From positions 1-64,000 of the forward strand of contig NZ_LFVY01000005.1 of assembly GCF_001050155.1 (NCBI RefSeq): 64,000 bases of DNA, written 5' to 3'. This stretch comes from Nitratireductor soli (GTDB taxonomy: Bacteria > Pseudomonadota > Alphaproteobacteria > Rhizobiales > Rhizobiaceae). This document shows positions 29,069 through 36,922 of the stretch, one piece after another; position 1 is the first letter of the stretch, and each line of letters starts with the position of its first letter. A program made the translations under genes and the position numbers. The notes beneath the pieces were generated by a model. It was given only the letters and a program-made list of their open reading frames with translations, searched no databases and had not been told where the DNA came from.

Positions 29069-30247
29069 TCAGGATCGGTATTTTCTCAACCAGCCGACAA
29101 GCAGCTCGCCGACGGCGTCCATGGCGCGGTCCGAGAGGGTTCCGACGGCCACATCCTCGGCGGCGTAGAGCGGCGTTTCCTGGCTCAGCGTGTCGCCGAC
29201 CCAGACTTTCAGCGTGCCGATCCGGGTGCCCTCGGTGACCGGTGCAGGAACAGGCCCCTGGTAGACGATGCGCGCTACCAGCCGGTCGGAATCGGTGATC
29301 GGCCTGAAAATGGCGATCGGCCCCTTGGCCTGCAGCGCCAGATCGGCTTTCTGCCCGCCGAAGACCGCGACCCGGCCGACGGTTTCGCCGGCGGCGAAGA
29401 TTTCCGTCTTCTCGAAGGCGCGAATGCCCCAGTCGAGGATTTTCCGTGCCTCCTCGGCGCGCTCGTTTTCGCTGGACAATCCGCTCATTGCAGCGAACAG
29501 GCGACGGCCGCCACGATGCACGGCGCCGACGATGGCGTAACCCGAACCCTCGGTGAAACCGGTCTTCATGCCTTCGGCGCCGATGTCCATGCGCAGCAGC
29601 GGATTGCGATTGCGCTGCAGGATCTTGTTCCAGGTAAAGGATTCCTGCGCGTAATACTTGTAGAATTCCGGGTATTCGCGCCAGATATGCGTGCCGAGCA
29701 TGGCCAGATCGCGCATGGTGACGTGCTGCCCCGTTGCCGGCAGGCCGGTGGCGTTGACGAAGACGGAATCCTTCAGGCCGATGGCGCGGGCGCGCTCCGT
29801 CATCAGGCGGGCGAAATTCTCCTCGGAGCCGGCCATGCCCTCGGCGATGATGATGCAGCCGTCATTGGCCGATTGCACGATGACGGCCTGAATCAGCGCC
29901 TCCAGCGGCACGGAGGATTTGATCTCGGCGAACATGGTCGAGGTGCCGGAGACAGCCCCGCCGGTGCGCCAGGCATGCTCGCTGACGTAAAATTCGTCGC
30001 TCAGCGCCAGGCGCCCGCTCTTGATGGCGTTGAAGACGACTTCCATCGTCATCAGCTTGGCCAGAGAGGCCGGCGGCACGGGCGTGTCGGCATCCTTGGA
30101 AAAGAGCACCGTGCCCGTCTCCGCATCGATCATGAAGGCCTGTTTGGCGCGCGTCTCGAACAGCTGTGCCGCCGCCCATTGCGTGCCGAGGAGCAGCACG
30201 CAAAATGCGGCAGCAACGATGCTCTTTATAGCCCGCCTGTACACCAA
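29069..30247 (-). CDS. D-alanyl-D-alanine carboxypeptidase (penicillin-binding protein, DacA/C/F type)
   Basis: The protein is about 392 aa. The signal peptide is SIVAAAFCVLLLGTQWAAAQ. The penicilloyl-serine transferase motifs are SLAK (near residues 61-64), SAN (VQSANDG) and KTG (MKTGFTEGSGY), and a C-terminal PBP5-like beta domain follows. It trims the terminal D-Ala from peptidoglycan stems in the periplasm. The start is either TTG 30247 or GTG 30244, with GGGG a few bases upstream. It sits between rlpA and tmk, as in many rhizobia. Confidence 0.94.
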   Translation of the reverse strand: MVYRRAIKSIVAAAFCVLLLGTQWAAAQLFETRAKQAFMIDAETGTVLFSKDADTPVPPASLAKLMTMEVVFNAIKSGRLALSDEFYVSEHAWRTGGAVSGTSTMFAEIKSSVPLEALIQAVIVQSANDGCIIIAEGMAGSEENFARLMTERARAIGLKDSVFVNATGLPATGQHVTMRDLAMLGTHIWREYPEFYKYYAQESFTWNKILQRNRNPLLRMDIGAEGMKTGFTEGSGYAIVGAVHRGGRRLFAAMSGLSSENERAEEARKILDWGIRAFEKTEIFAAGETVGRVAVFGGQKADLALQAKGPIAIFRPITDSDRLVARIVYQGPVPAPVTEGTRIGTLKVWVGDTLSQETPLYAAEDVAVGTLSDRAMDAVGELLVGWLRKYRS

Positions 30248-30356
30248 ACGCCCCAGTATCGCTTCACCAACTTACCTGAGGCGATGGTACAGGTTCGAAC
30301 AGGCCACGATCAATAGTGATCCGGCAAATAATAGATCAGGGTTAGCGGTCAGCCGG

Positions 30357-31595
30357 CTATTGGCGGACGATGAAGGCGTCCCCGGCGCCAGACGCCCATG
30401 CGGTCTCGAGCATGCGGTCGAGATCCATCCGGCCGTCGGGCGCGACGCTGACGGTGAAATGGACCTGGCCGGTCGCGTCGGCGGACGTTTGCAGATCGAC
30501 CTTTCCGAGCTGCGCAAGGCGCGCGGCCTGCGCCTCGGCCTCTGCGCGCGAGATCCAGCTGCCGGCGTTCAAATACACGGTCTCAGCCAGGCTTTCCGCG
30601 TTTGCGCGGCCGTTCCACCATTGCTCGACGGAGCCCGCGGTCAGCCGTGTGTCCAACACGCTGTCGAAGGCAGACGCGGCGCTTTCGATGCGCTGGTCTG
30701 CGTAGGACAGGAGCGCCACATCGGTGCCACCGGAATTGGCCGGTGGGGCGACACGCGGCCGGTCCGGAACAAGCGGGCCGACCGCCGGAAGGATCGTCGC
30801 CGCATCGGTCGCGACAGGCAGCGGCGCAGGCGATGCCAGGCCGGGCTGGCCGGCAAAGGCATCGGCGGCCTTGACACCGGGCAGCGAGGCGGTCGGCGTC
30901 GTGCCGTTCATGGCGATCATGACACCCGTCGGCAGACCGTCAGAGGGATCTGGCGCTGCGCCGCCGGGCCGATAGGAGGCCAGCAGATACTGGTCGTCGC
31001 GCCCCTCGAGCGGCGCGCGGCCGACATATTCGACCTTCACCTGGGCAACACCTGAATGCGTGTAATCGAGCAGTTCGGCGGCACGCTTCGACAGGTCGAT
31101 CACCCGATCATGGGCGAAGGGGCCTCGATCATTGACGCGCACCATCACCGAATGGCCGTTCTTCGTGTTGGTGACGCGGGCATAGCTGGGCAGCGGCATG
31201 GTGGGATGCGCCGCCGTCAGATGCGTCATGTCGTAAACTTCGCCGTTGGCCGTCAGCCGCCCATGGAAGGCATCGCCATACCAGGAAGCCATGCCGACCT
31301 TGGCATAGTCTGGGTCTTCCGTCGGCCGATACCAGCGTCCCTTGACCTGATACGGTTTGCCGACCTGGTAGCGGCCGCCGCCGCGCGGCAGGTTCGAGCG
31401 CTTGGCGGTGACGCGCGGGCTGGCTTTGACGCCGTATTCGGATTCGGCGAAATACTCCTTGCTGCCCTTCTTGCTGACTGCGACTTTCGGCGTCGACGAG
31501 GTGCAGGCGGAGACGAGCGCGGCGCAGGCCACGGCCATGATTGTGGCGGACAAGCGGCGCGCAACGGCGCCGTTCGGGCACTGTCGCAGGCTCAT
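30357..31595 (-). CDS. rlpA: Septal ring lytic transglycosylase RlpA
   Basis: The protein is 412 aa. The N-terminus ACAALVSAC is a lipobox, so it is probably an outer-membrane lipoprotein. The double-psi barrel has VGMASWYGDAFHGRLTANGE with the catalytic-type Glu, TAAHPTMPLPSYARVTN and VNDRGPFAHDRVIDLS. The final 75 or so residues form a SPOR domain (YLNAGSWISRAEAEAQAARL) that binds denuded glycan at division sites. The family cleaves glycan strands lacking stem peptides, made by amidases, which fits the neighbouring cell-wall enzyme. The middle is long, Pro/Ala-rich and probably disordered. Confidence 0.95.
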   Translation of the reverse strand: MSLRQCPNGAVARRLSATIMAVACAALVSACTSSTPKVAVSKKGSKEYFAESEYGVKASPRVTAKRSNLPRGGGRYQVGKPYQVKGRWYRPTEDPDYAKVGMASWYGDAFHGRLTANGEVYDMTHLTAAHPTMPLPSYARVTNTKNGHSVMVRVNDRGPFAHDRVIDLSKRAAELLDYTHSGVAQVKVEYVGRAPLEGRDDQYLLASYRPGGAAPDPSDGLPTGVMIAMNGTTPTASLPGVKAADAFAGQPGLASPAPLPVATDAATILPAVGPLVPDRPRVAPPANSGGTDVALLSYADQRIESAASAFDSVLDTRLTAGSVEQWWNGRANAESLAETVYLNAGSWISRAEAEAQAARLAQLGKVDLQTSADATGQVHFTVSVAPDGRMDLDRMLETAWASGAGDAFIVRQ

Positions 31596-32108
31596 GCGCC
31601 CGAATCCGGTCGCGATGTCGAACAGTCACTCATCGGAGCAAAAAATCCCCATCCATGCAAAAAAATATCCGGAAATCCGCTGGTTAGGCGCAACCGCGCC
31701 CCGGGACACCCTCCGCATCCCGGTCGCATACTGGTACAGAATATCTTATTACCGTGTAAATCATTTGTGGCAGGAAAGGGGCAGAGGCATCGCAAATGCG
31801 CAAAAGGCCTCCCTGCTCATCCCCTGTCGCTCGGTGTTTTGCCCGTGGCCTTTGGTCCCGGCATTTCCTATCGACGCCTCACGCTCGATTTCAGCATGAA
31901 ACTCGACGGCGTCATGAATACCCGCAACACCGAAGGCCGTCTCGGCTTCGCCTCATGGTTCCGTTGAACTGGAATTCATGCCGCCGGACAGGCATACTCC
32001 GCCTTCCCGACAAAACACGGCCATCCAGACCATGGAAACCCGTCAAGGAACCGCAACGCCCCTGCCCGACGATCAGCGCATGATCCTCGACAAGCCGGAC
32101 ATGCCGGA
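31596..32108. other. Intergenic stretch without a convincing gene
   Basis: About 510 bases lie between rlpA and the first small gene. I see only short open frames with no family resemblance, an AT-richer part at 31620-31770 that could hold the rlpA promoter (minus strand), and no tRNA or clear hairpin. Confidence 0.6.
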
Positions 32109-32369
32109 GTGATCGTCCCGCCCCGCCGCCGAGACAATGACTCAGACCGCGATCCAGACCGCGATCCAGACCGCCAGGCCGAATGCCGGACCGCGCTTGA
32201 GGCCGAGTTCCAGAGCATCGCCCGCCGTGCCATGGGTGCCGGCTGGAGCGACAGCGAGGTGGAGTTCGCCCTGCTGTGCCTGGCCATCGCCGACATTCGC
32301 CACCGCGCAAGCAGCAGGGAGACGGCCGAGCAGATCAGGCAGGCGATTCGTATCGTGGAAGGACGATGA
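32109..32369 (+). CDS. Small protein of unknown function, paralogue A
   Basis: The protein is 86 aa from a GTG start. The start is uncertain, because the first 20 residues are a charged DRDP repeat caused by a 12-base tandem repeat (GACCGCGATCCA). The body FQSIARRAMGAGWSDSEVEFALLCLAIADIRH looks like a compact helical domain. It shares a pattern (QSI, then GWS, then E, A, LAI) with the protein at 32637. No function is assignable. The linked ORF in the neighbouring frame at 32137 looks like a shadow. Confidence 0.5.
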   Translation: MIVPPRRRDNDSDRDPDRDPDRQAECRTALEAEFQSIARRAMGAGWSDSEVEFALLCLAIADIRHRASSRETAEQIRQAIRIVEGR

Positions 32370-32636
32370 CGGATGCAGAGCAAGAACGCCCGCGCGCACC
32401 GGCATCCATGAGCAAAGACGCGAGACCCCAATAGCGGTGCACAGGGCGAAATCGGCTACGCAAACCTTTGAGAAGAGACTAGGTCCTGACCCTAGCGCCC
32501 GCCCTGTTGCCAGAACCGCGCCGGATCGCAATTTACCCTATCCAAAAGTGGTAGTCGTCATCCGCAGGTTGTGATGATAGAGTTGCCGGCATCATCAAGA
32601 CAATAACGAGAGTGCAGGCAGCACCAGGGGGGGCAC

Positions 32637-32888
32637 ATGCCCAACAGCAGGCAATTGCGGGAAGACAAAACGTCTTTGAACCATCGGCATCTGTGCCGGA
32701 AGTCGCTGAAACCAGCCATTCAGAGCATCATCGCCGAAGCGGAGCATTTGGGCTGGTCCAGTCACGAAATCCGGCTCGCTATTGTCGAGATAGCCGTAGA
32801 AGGCCTGAAGCAGGCCGGCACAGACATGGCCACAATGCTGGAGCTCAAGCGCATTGCCTGGCGGGTCGAGGTGCAAAGCGCGGCCTGA
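32637..32888 (+). CDS. Small protein of unknown function, paralogue B
   Basis: The protein is 83 aa with a G-rich ribosome-binding site just before ATG 32637. IQSIIAEAEHLGWSSHEIRLAIVEIAVEGLKQAG mirrors the body of the protein at 32109: both have QSI, GWS followed two residues later by E, and a run of A/I/L on one helix face. It is predicted helical and cytosolic, without motifs I know. A tandem pair of diverged paralogues 270 bases apart beside an integration site is suggestive of accessory DNA. Confidence 0.6.
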   Translation: MPNSRQLREDKTSLNHRHLCRKSLKPAIQSIIAEAEHLGWSSHEIRLAIVEIAVEGLKQAGTDMATMLELKRIAWRVEVQSAA

Positions 32889-32985
32889 CGAGTTCGTATA
32901 GCGCACGAACGCAAGATCCCCGCCGGCCGGCGTCAGCGGGGCGATATCCAGCTTGGTGGAACCCAAGAAACTCCGCGGCATGACC

Positions 32986-33333
32986 CTATCGGGAGCACAT
33001 GACGCAGACGGAGAACGTCGGGTCGATGTCCAACCGACCTGACACGATCGGCTCACCACACTGTGCGCAGATGCCGAATTCACCCTCATCGATACGCTTC
33101 AGCGCTTGCTCGATCGCCGTCCGCCGCGCCTCTCGGCGGCGTTGAATGGCTTGAGACATTGCTTGTTGCTGCATCGCGTCGATGCGCGAAACCCGGCCCA
33201 CACTTTGCTGGTCAAGTTCGACCGGCTCAGACCAGGAAGAATTCTCCTTGGTAAGCCGATCGATCTCTGCAAGCTCTGCTTCCAGTCGCGGACGGAAGCG
33301 TTCGATGAGCCCCTGAGAATACGCTTCTTCCAT
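32986..33333 (-). CDS. DksA/TraR-type zinc-finger protein
   Basis: The protein is 115 aa from ATG 33333, or 142 aa from ATG 33414. The N-terminal half is a helical coiled-coil region rich in Glu and Arg; the C-terminus is the DksA zinc finger GICAQCGEPIVSGRL then CVMC, with all four cysteines. The linker RRTAIEQALKRIDEGEFG is the classic DksA/TraR signature. DksA-like proteins insert a coiled coil into the RNA polymerase secondary channel; small versions are often plasmid- or phage-borne. The acidic tip residues of true DksA are not obvious here. Confidence 0.85.
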   Translation of the reverse strand: MEEAYSQGLIERFRPRLEAELAEIDRLTKENSSWSEPVELDQQSVGRVSRIDAMQQQAMSQAIQRRREARRTAIEQALKRIDEGEFGICAQCGEPIVSGRLDIDPTFSVCVMCSR

Positions 33334-33554
33334 CGGTATAGTGAACACGTCGGTCGACGAAACATCAAGGTGGAATCCGAGCGGTTGCAGACCATCGCGG
33401 CAGCTTCCTTCCATGATGAAGCGCCATGCGACGGAACCGCGCCAGCAGGTGCAGTTCCGTCCGTGAATCCTGATTTCCGGGGTTGCCGAAAGGGGATCGC
33501 GGAACCTCGACGGCGCTCGTGGATTATCTCAGCACATCAACGAGGAGAAGTCAG

Positions 33555-33629
33555 ATGAAGGGTATCGTGCTCTGGTTCATGGGGGTTCCCCTCATCGTCA
33601 TAATCTTGCTCTACATGTTTGTGTTCTGA
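33555..33629 (+). CDS. 24-residue hydrophobic membrane peptide
   Basis: The sequence is MKGIVLWFMGVPLIVIILLY followed by MFVF. GAGGAG sits seven bases before ATG 33555, an excellent ribosome-binding site. It is a single predicted transmembrane helix with one Lys at the N-terminal end. Similar short peptides (MKG-hydrophobic-PLxxIILLY) occur widely in rhizobial genomes as unannotated or hypothetical genes. A regulatory or TA-toxin role is possible but unproven. Confidence 0.6.
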   Translation: MKGIVLWFMGVPLIVIILLYMFVF

Positions 33630-33809
33630 CGGTCGAAACGGTTACCGAGCCACCGTGAAGCGAACTCCAAAGTTTTGGCGATCGCACCGGTTGCGCGTTT
33701 CGCGCTTCCCGTAGCGGTCAGTTTCGCTGGCGGGTGCGCCTCAACCTCCAGCAGAGGTTCCCCAAAATACCCCTCACGTTCGCCTGCGCCTCGCTCGGAA
33801 GCGAGCAAG

Positions 33810-33963
33810 GATGACATCCATCCAAAGGTGGCGAGCGAATGCCTTGGGTACTCGACGATCGGCATCACCCTGGATCCGTATCCGCATGTCATGCCGCAAT
33901 GCACGCAGAACTCCGGAACAGGTTGACGCTGCGATCAGAAGCGCAGTAAAGCCAAAGCTATGA
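33810..33963 (+). pseudogene. 3' remnant of a tyrosine recombinase/integrase, frameshifted
   Basis: Frame 1 reads HPKVASECLGYSTIGITLDP then YPHVMP. This is the C-terminal catalytic block of phage-type integrases, normally HPKVVSERLGHSTIGITLDTYSHV. The catalytic His of LGH is now Tyr, while the Tyr nucleophile position (DxYxHV) is retained. After a +1 shift the tail continues EQVDAAIRSAVK, the usual integrase C-terminus, to TGA at 33961. The upstream catalytic regions are missing. It points toward the tRNA-Ser 80 bases away, so it is likely left over from an older element. Confidence 0.8.
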
Positions 33964-35749
33964 ATGGCATTCGGTAGCAGAATGGTAGAATCGCCCTGTT
34001 CGAAGGTGCGGCAGAAGCCAGAAAAGCTAGCGAAATCAATCTGGAGGGATGGCCGAGCGGTTTAAGGCACCGGTCTTGAAAACCGGCGTGGGCGCGAGTC
34101 CACCGTGGGTTCGAATCCCACTCCCTCCGCCATTTCAGTCCCAAAGTGGGCACGCCGATGCCCGCCGATTTCCCGCTAGAGACCGAAGTAAGGGCACGCA
34201 GTAGTTCGCCCTTCGATCCCATGATGCGAACATGGCCTTCTCCGACCTCGACGCGCTGGGCAAACGCGCGGAGGTGATCCCGCCGGTAGCCGCCGCCGTC
34301 CTGCCTGAGCCGCCGCCGCGCGGTCGCGGCGAACTTGCGTAGAACGACTGGCGTCACCGCCATACTGCCGGAGCTTTCGAGCATGGCTTGTGCCCGCTCG
34401 GAATCGACCTGTGCTTGGTCGCGTAGCGCCCGAAGGGCGACGAGACGCTCTTTCAGCGCCGGATCGTTCAGATCGGCTACGCCCGATTCGATGGCGTCAT
34501 AGAGCCGCTTCAAACGAAGCTCGGTCTCGGCCGCGCGACGGTTCAGTTCGGCAATATGCTCGCGGCGACGCTCGGCCCGTTCCTCGCGCCGGTCGAGGAT
34601 TGAGGCCAGGATCTCCTCCAGCCGCTCGGGCTGAAGAAGCCGGTTCTCGATATGATCGCAGACGATGGCGTCGAGTTGCGGCATCGGAATCGAGCGGCCG
34701 GAGCAACCCGTCTCGCCCTGCCGCGCCTTGATCGAGCAGGTATAGTAGCGGTAGCGTCCGCCCTTGCCGGTGCGAATGGTCATGGCTCCGCCGCACTTCT
34801 CGCAGTAGCAGATACCCGTCAGCAGGGTCGGCCCGCTGACGACGCGCGGCGGCGTGACCCTGGAGTTGCGGACGCGCAAATGCTCCTGCACGGCATCGAA
34901 CGTCTCCTGGTCGATCAGCCGCGGCACCGGCACCACGACTATCTCGCTGACCGGCTTCAATTCCTTGGATTTGGAGCGTTTGTTGAACTCGTGCTCGCCG
35001 ATATAGGTGCGCCGGGTCAGGATGCGGTGAAGCTGACCAATGCCCCAACGCCCGCCGTCACGGGTAAAAATGCGGTTGCGGTTGAGGTGGTTGACGATCG
35101 CCTTGACGCCCATCGGGCCGGAACCGCCTTCCCCCTGAAGAGCGAGCCGGTAGATCAGCCGCACCGTGTCGGCGTGTAGCGGGTCGATCTCCAGTTTCTT
35201 CTTGGTCTTCGCGCCGCGCTGCTCGGCCGCGACGATGCGATAGCCGATCGGCGGCAGCGCGCCGTTCCAGAAGCCCTGCCGGGCATTCTCCTTCAGGGCG
35301 CGCATGACGTGCTTGGCGTTCTCCTTCGACTGGTATTCGTCGAATAGCGCCATGATCCGACGCATCATGTCGTGGATCGGATCGTCGCCCAGTTCCTGGG
35401 TGATGGAGATGAGCCGGACGCCGTTCTTGGCGAGCTTCCGATAGTAATATTCCATGTCGAAGGCGTCGCGAAAGAATCGCGAGAAGCTGTGAACCAGCAC
35501 CACGTCGAACGGCGCAGGCTTGGACGTGCCCGCCTCGATCATGCGCTGAAACTCGGGCCGGCGATCGTTGGTGGCGGTATTGCCCGGCTCTACGAAGGTT
35601 TCGACGAGCTGATAGCCACGAGCCTCGCAATAGGCTTCGCCCTGTTTGCGCTGGTCAGGGAGTGACACGTCATGCTCGGCCTGACGCGCGGTGGAGACGC
35701 GCAGGTAAAGGGCGGCGCGCGTGGCGACCAGAGGAGATTCCTTGTTCAT
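33935..35749 (-). CDS. Large serine recombinase of the integrated element, 3' end running through tRNA-Ser
   Basis: The protein is 604 aa as annotated. The N-terminal resolvase domain has the catalytic Ser19 in YLRVSTARQ, followed by LPDQRKQGEAYC and HSFSRFFRDAFDMEYY. A recombinase domain (ALPPIGYRIV, IGQLHRILTRRTYIGEH) precedes a zinc-ribbon (CYCEKCGGAM and CSIKARQGETGCSG) and a coiled coil rich in Arg and Glu. Residues from about 540 onward are antisense tRNA (REWDSNPRWTRAHAGFQ) and then flanking chromosome, so the tail is host-encoded. The start overlaps the stop of the upstream regulator (ATGA). It is the probable integrase/excisionase of this ICE. Confidence 0.93.
   Translation of the reverse strand: MNKESPLVATRAALYLRVSTARQAEHDVSLPDQRKQGEAYCEARGYQLVETFVEPGNTATNDRRPEFQRMIEAGTSKPAPFDVVLVHSFSRFFRDAFDMEYYYRKLAKNGVRLISITQELGDDPIHDMMRRIMALFDEYQSKENAKHVMRALKENARQGFWNGALPPIGYRIVAAEQRGAKTKKKLEIDPLHADTVRLIYRLALQGEGGSGPMGVKAIVNHLNRNRIFTRDGGRWGIGQLHRILTRRTYIGEHEFNKRSKSKELKPVSEIVVVPVPRLIDQETFDAVQEHLRVRNSRVTPPRVVSGPTLLTGICYCEKCGGAMTIRTGKGGRYRYYTCSIKARQGETGCSGRSIPMPQLDAIVCDHIENRLLQPERLEEILASILDRREERAERRREHIAELNRRAAETELRLKRLYDAIESGVADLNDPALKERLVALRALRDQAQVDSERAQAMLESSGSMAVTPVVLRKFAATARRRLRQDGGGYRRDHLRAFAQRVEVGEGHVRIMGSKGELLRALTSVSSGKSAGIGVPTLGLKWRREWDSNPRWTRAHAGFQDRCLKPLGHPSRLISLAFLASAAPSNRAILPFCYRMPFIALALLRF
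34044..34132 (+). tRNA. tRNA-Ser (UGA anticodon)
   Basis: The tRNA is 89 bases including an encoded CCA. The acceptor GGAGGGA (34044-34050) pairs with TCCCTCC (34122-34128), with discriminator G at 34129. The anticodon arm is CCGGTCTTGAAAACCGG with anticodon TGA. A long variable arm (CGTGGGCGCGAGTCCACCG) is typical of class II tRNA-Ser, and the T arm GTGGGTTCGAATCCCAC is perfect. The ICE starts directly after its 3' end, so the tRNA is the integration target. Confidence 0.97.
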
Positions 35750-36147
35750 GGGAGGTCTCCTTCGGCCTCGGCGACACGAGCGCGTGGTTCGGCAAGGCGT
35801 AATTCCAGCGACACGCAGTCATAATTGAGTTTGGGGGCGAGCTTCCGGCCGCTGCGCTCCATGCGCACGATGCCGTAGTCGATCATTGTTTTCATGGTGC
35901 GGGAAAGATTCGACTTCGCCCGCTCGGTCATCTCCGCCAGTTCCTCGATCGACCCCGGCTCCCGCTCTGCGATGGTGCAGAGCATGGCTCGATTGGTGGC
36001 GGAGAGAATGCGCGCGAAGGATTCTGTCGAAGGGAACCAGACCGTCGGGTCGCTGGGACCAGGTTTCTCCTCCCCACGCGCAATCCGCATGGCGCGGGCC
36101 TTCATGTCCTCGGGGCTGGCGATCCCGATCCTGAGCGTTCTTGTCAC
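35746..36147 (-). CDS. Winged helix-turn-helix regulator preceding the recombinase
   Basis: The protein is 133 aa from a GTG start at 36147, chosen because AAGGAGG lies at ideal spacing; a longer ATG frame is not supported. SFARILSATNRAMLCTIAE, EPGSIEELAEMTERAKSNLSRTM and DYGIVRMERSGR give the helix-turn-helix and wing of the MarR/ArsR-like, HVO_A0114-type family. It is translationally coupled to the recombinase (ATGA). It probably controls excision, autoregulating through the dyads at 36205-36252. Confidence 0.82.
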   Translation of the reverse strand: MTRTLRIGIASPEDMKARAMRIARGEEKPGPSDPTVWFPSTESFARILSATNRAMLCTIAEREPGSIEELAEMTERAKSNLSRTMKTMIDYGIVRMERSGRKLAPKLNYDCVSLELRLAEPRARVAEAEGDLP

Positions 36148-36204
36148 CTGTCGCCTCCTTCCAGCGGCACAGCCAGACGGACGCTCGATGAGCAAGGCGG
36201 CTGC

Positions 36205-36252
36205 TTACTCGATAAGTATCATTATCAGATTACGATATCAACGAGTAATGAT
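36205..36252. promoter_or_regulatory. Two overlapping inverted repeats in the AT-rich recombinase promoter region
   Basis: TTACTCG (36205-36211) is exactly inverted as CGAGTAA (36242-36248), and ATCATTA (36218-36224) as TAATGAT (36246-36252). The block is the most AT-rich of the element and lies about 60 bases upstream of the GTG of the regulator gene. It probably holds the promoter and operator of the regulator-recombinase operon. Confidence 0.5.
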
Positions 36253-36278
36253 CTATTCCCGCCAATCGCCTCTGGGGA

Positions 36279-36551
36279 TTAGCCGGGCTTGCCAAACAGC
36301 TCGTCGAGAATGTCGCCGAACCACGCCTCGAACAGGTCGATCTCGGCTTCCGTCACAGGCACGCGATCAGGCCAGTCGTCAGAGACGGTCCAATGGTCGA
36401 GCGAAGGGATGACTATCTGCTTCTTCGTCACCCGCACCTGCGGCGGTTCCACTGCTGCGGCCTCATCGATGTAATCGTATAGGTCGTCGGGCAAGCTGCC
36501 GGAGACGGCACGCGCCCGACGCCGGATTTTGGTGGCTTGGCGTCGAGACAT
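36279..36551 (-). CDS. Hypothetical protein, element-specific
   Basis: The protein is 90 aa. A basic start (MSRRQATKIRRRARAVSG) is followed by SLPDDLYDYIDEAAAVEPP and an acidic, aromatic C-terminus (IDLFEAWFGDILDELFG). No family is recognised. It starts with GGTGAG upstream and lies at the end of the trb operon, after DUF2274, so it may be cotranscribed with mating genes. Confidence 0.6.
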   Translation of the reverse strand: MSRRQATKIRRRARAVSGSLPDDLYDYIDEAAAVEPPQVRVTKKQIVIPSLDHWTVSDDWPDRVPVTEAEIDLFEAWFGDILDELFGKPG

Positions 36552-36679
36552 GAACTCACCGTCCGGTTGGATACGCAGTCGTGGGTCCCCCGATCGGAAT
36601 ATGCGGCACCGCGCCGCCCCACCATCCTGCGAGGTTTGGGGGCAGTGTGAAGTCATGGTTTCGCGATACCTTGATCGCT

Positions 36680-36922
36680 TCATGCGATCGGAGCGTCGGA
36701 CGACGCTGATTTTCGGCGAGCTTTCACGAAGCCGCGATCGGTGGCGATGAACCGCTCCAGCATGGGCACGATGAGGCGAACAGGATCGGACGGGCCGTGC
36801 CCTGCCTCGCGGCCGAGGATTTCGGCATAGGCGGTCAGGTCGCGGTGCAGGCCGGCAGGCAGCTCCAGCGTGACCTTGATGGGTTTGTCGTCGGCGATCG
36901 GGCCTAACTTCAGCTTGGTCAT
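36680..36922 (-). CDS. DUF2274 domain protein
   Basis: The protein is 80 aa. KLGPIADDKPIKVTLELPAGLHRDL then VRLIVPMLERFIATDRGF is the DUF2274 pattern, a small ribbon-helix-helix-like family found immediately after trbI in Tn4371-type and related alphaproteobacterial ICEs. It overlaps trbI by four bases. It probably binds DNA, but its role in transfer is unknown. Confidence 0.85.
   Translation of the reverse strand: MTKLKLGPIADDKPIKVTLELPAGLHRDLTAYAEILGREAGHGPSDPVRLIVPMLERFIATDRGFVKARRKSASSDAPIA

Noticed and set aside
33675-33926. An 83-codon ORF that begins like a lipoprotein (VSFAGGC)
   Set aside because: The second half is an integrase C-terminal remnant, so the frame is a chance fusion over a pseudogene.
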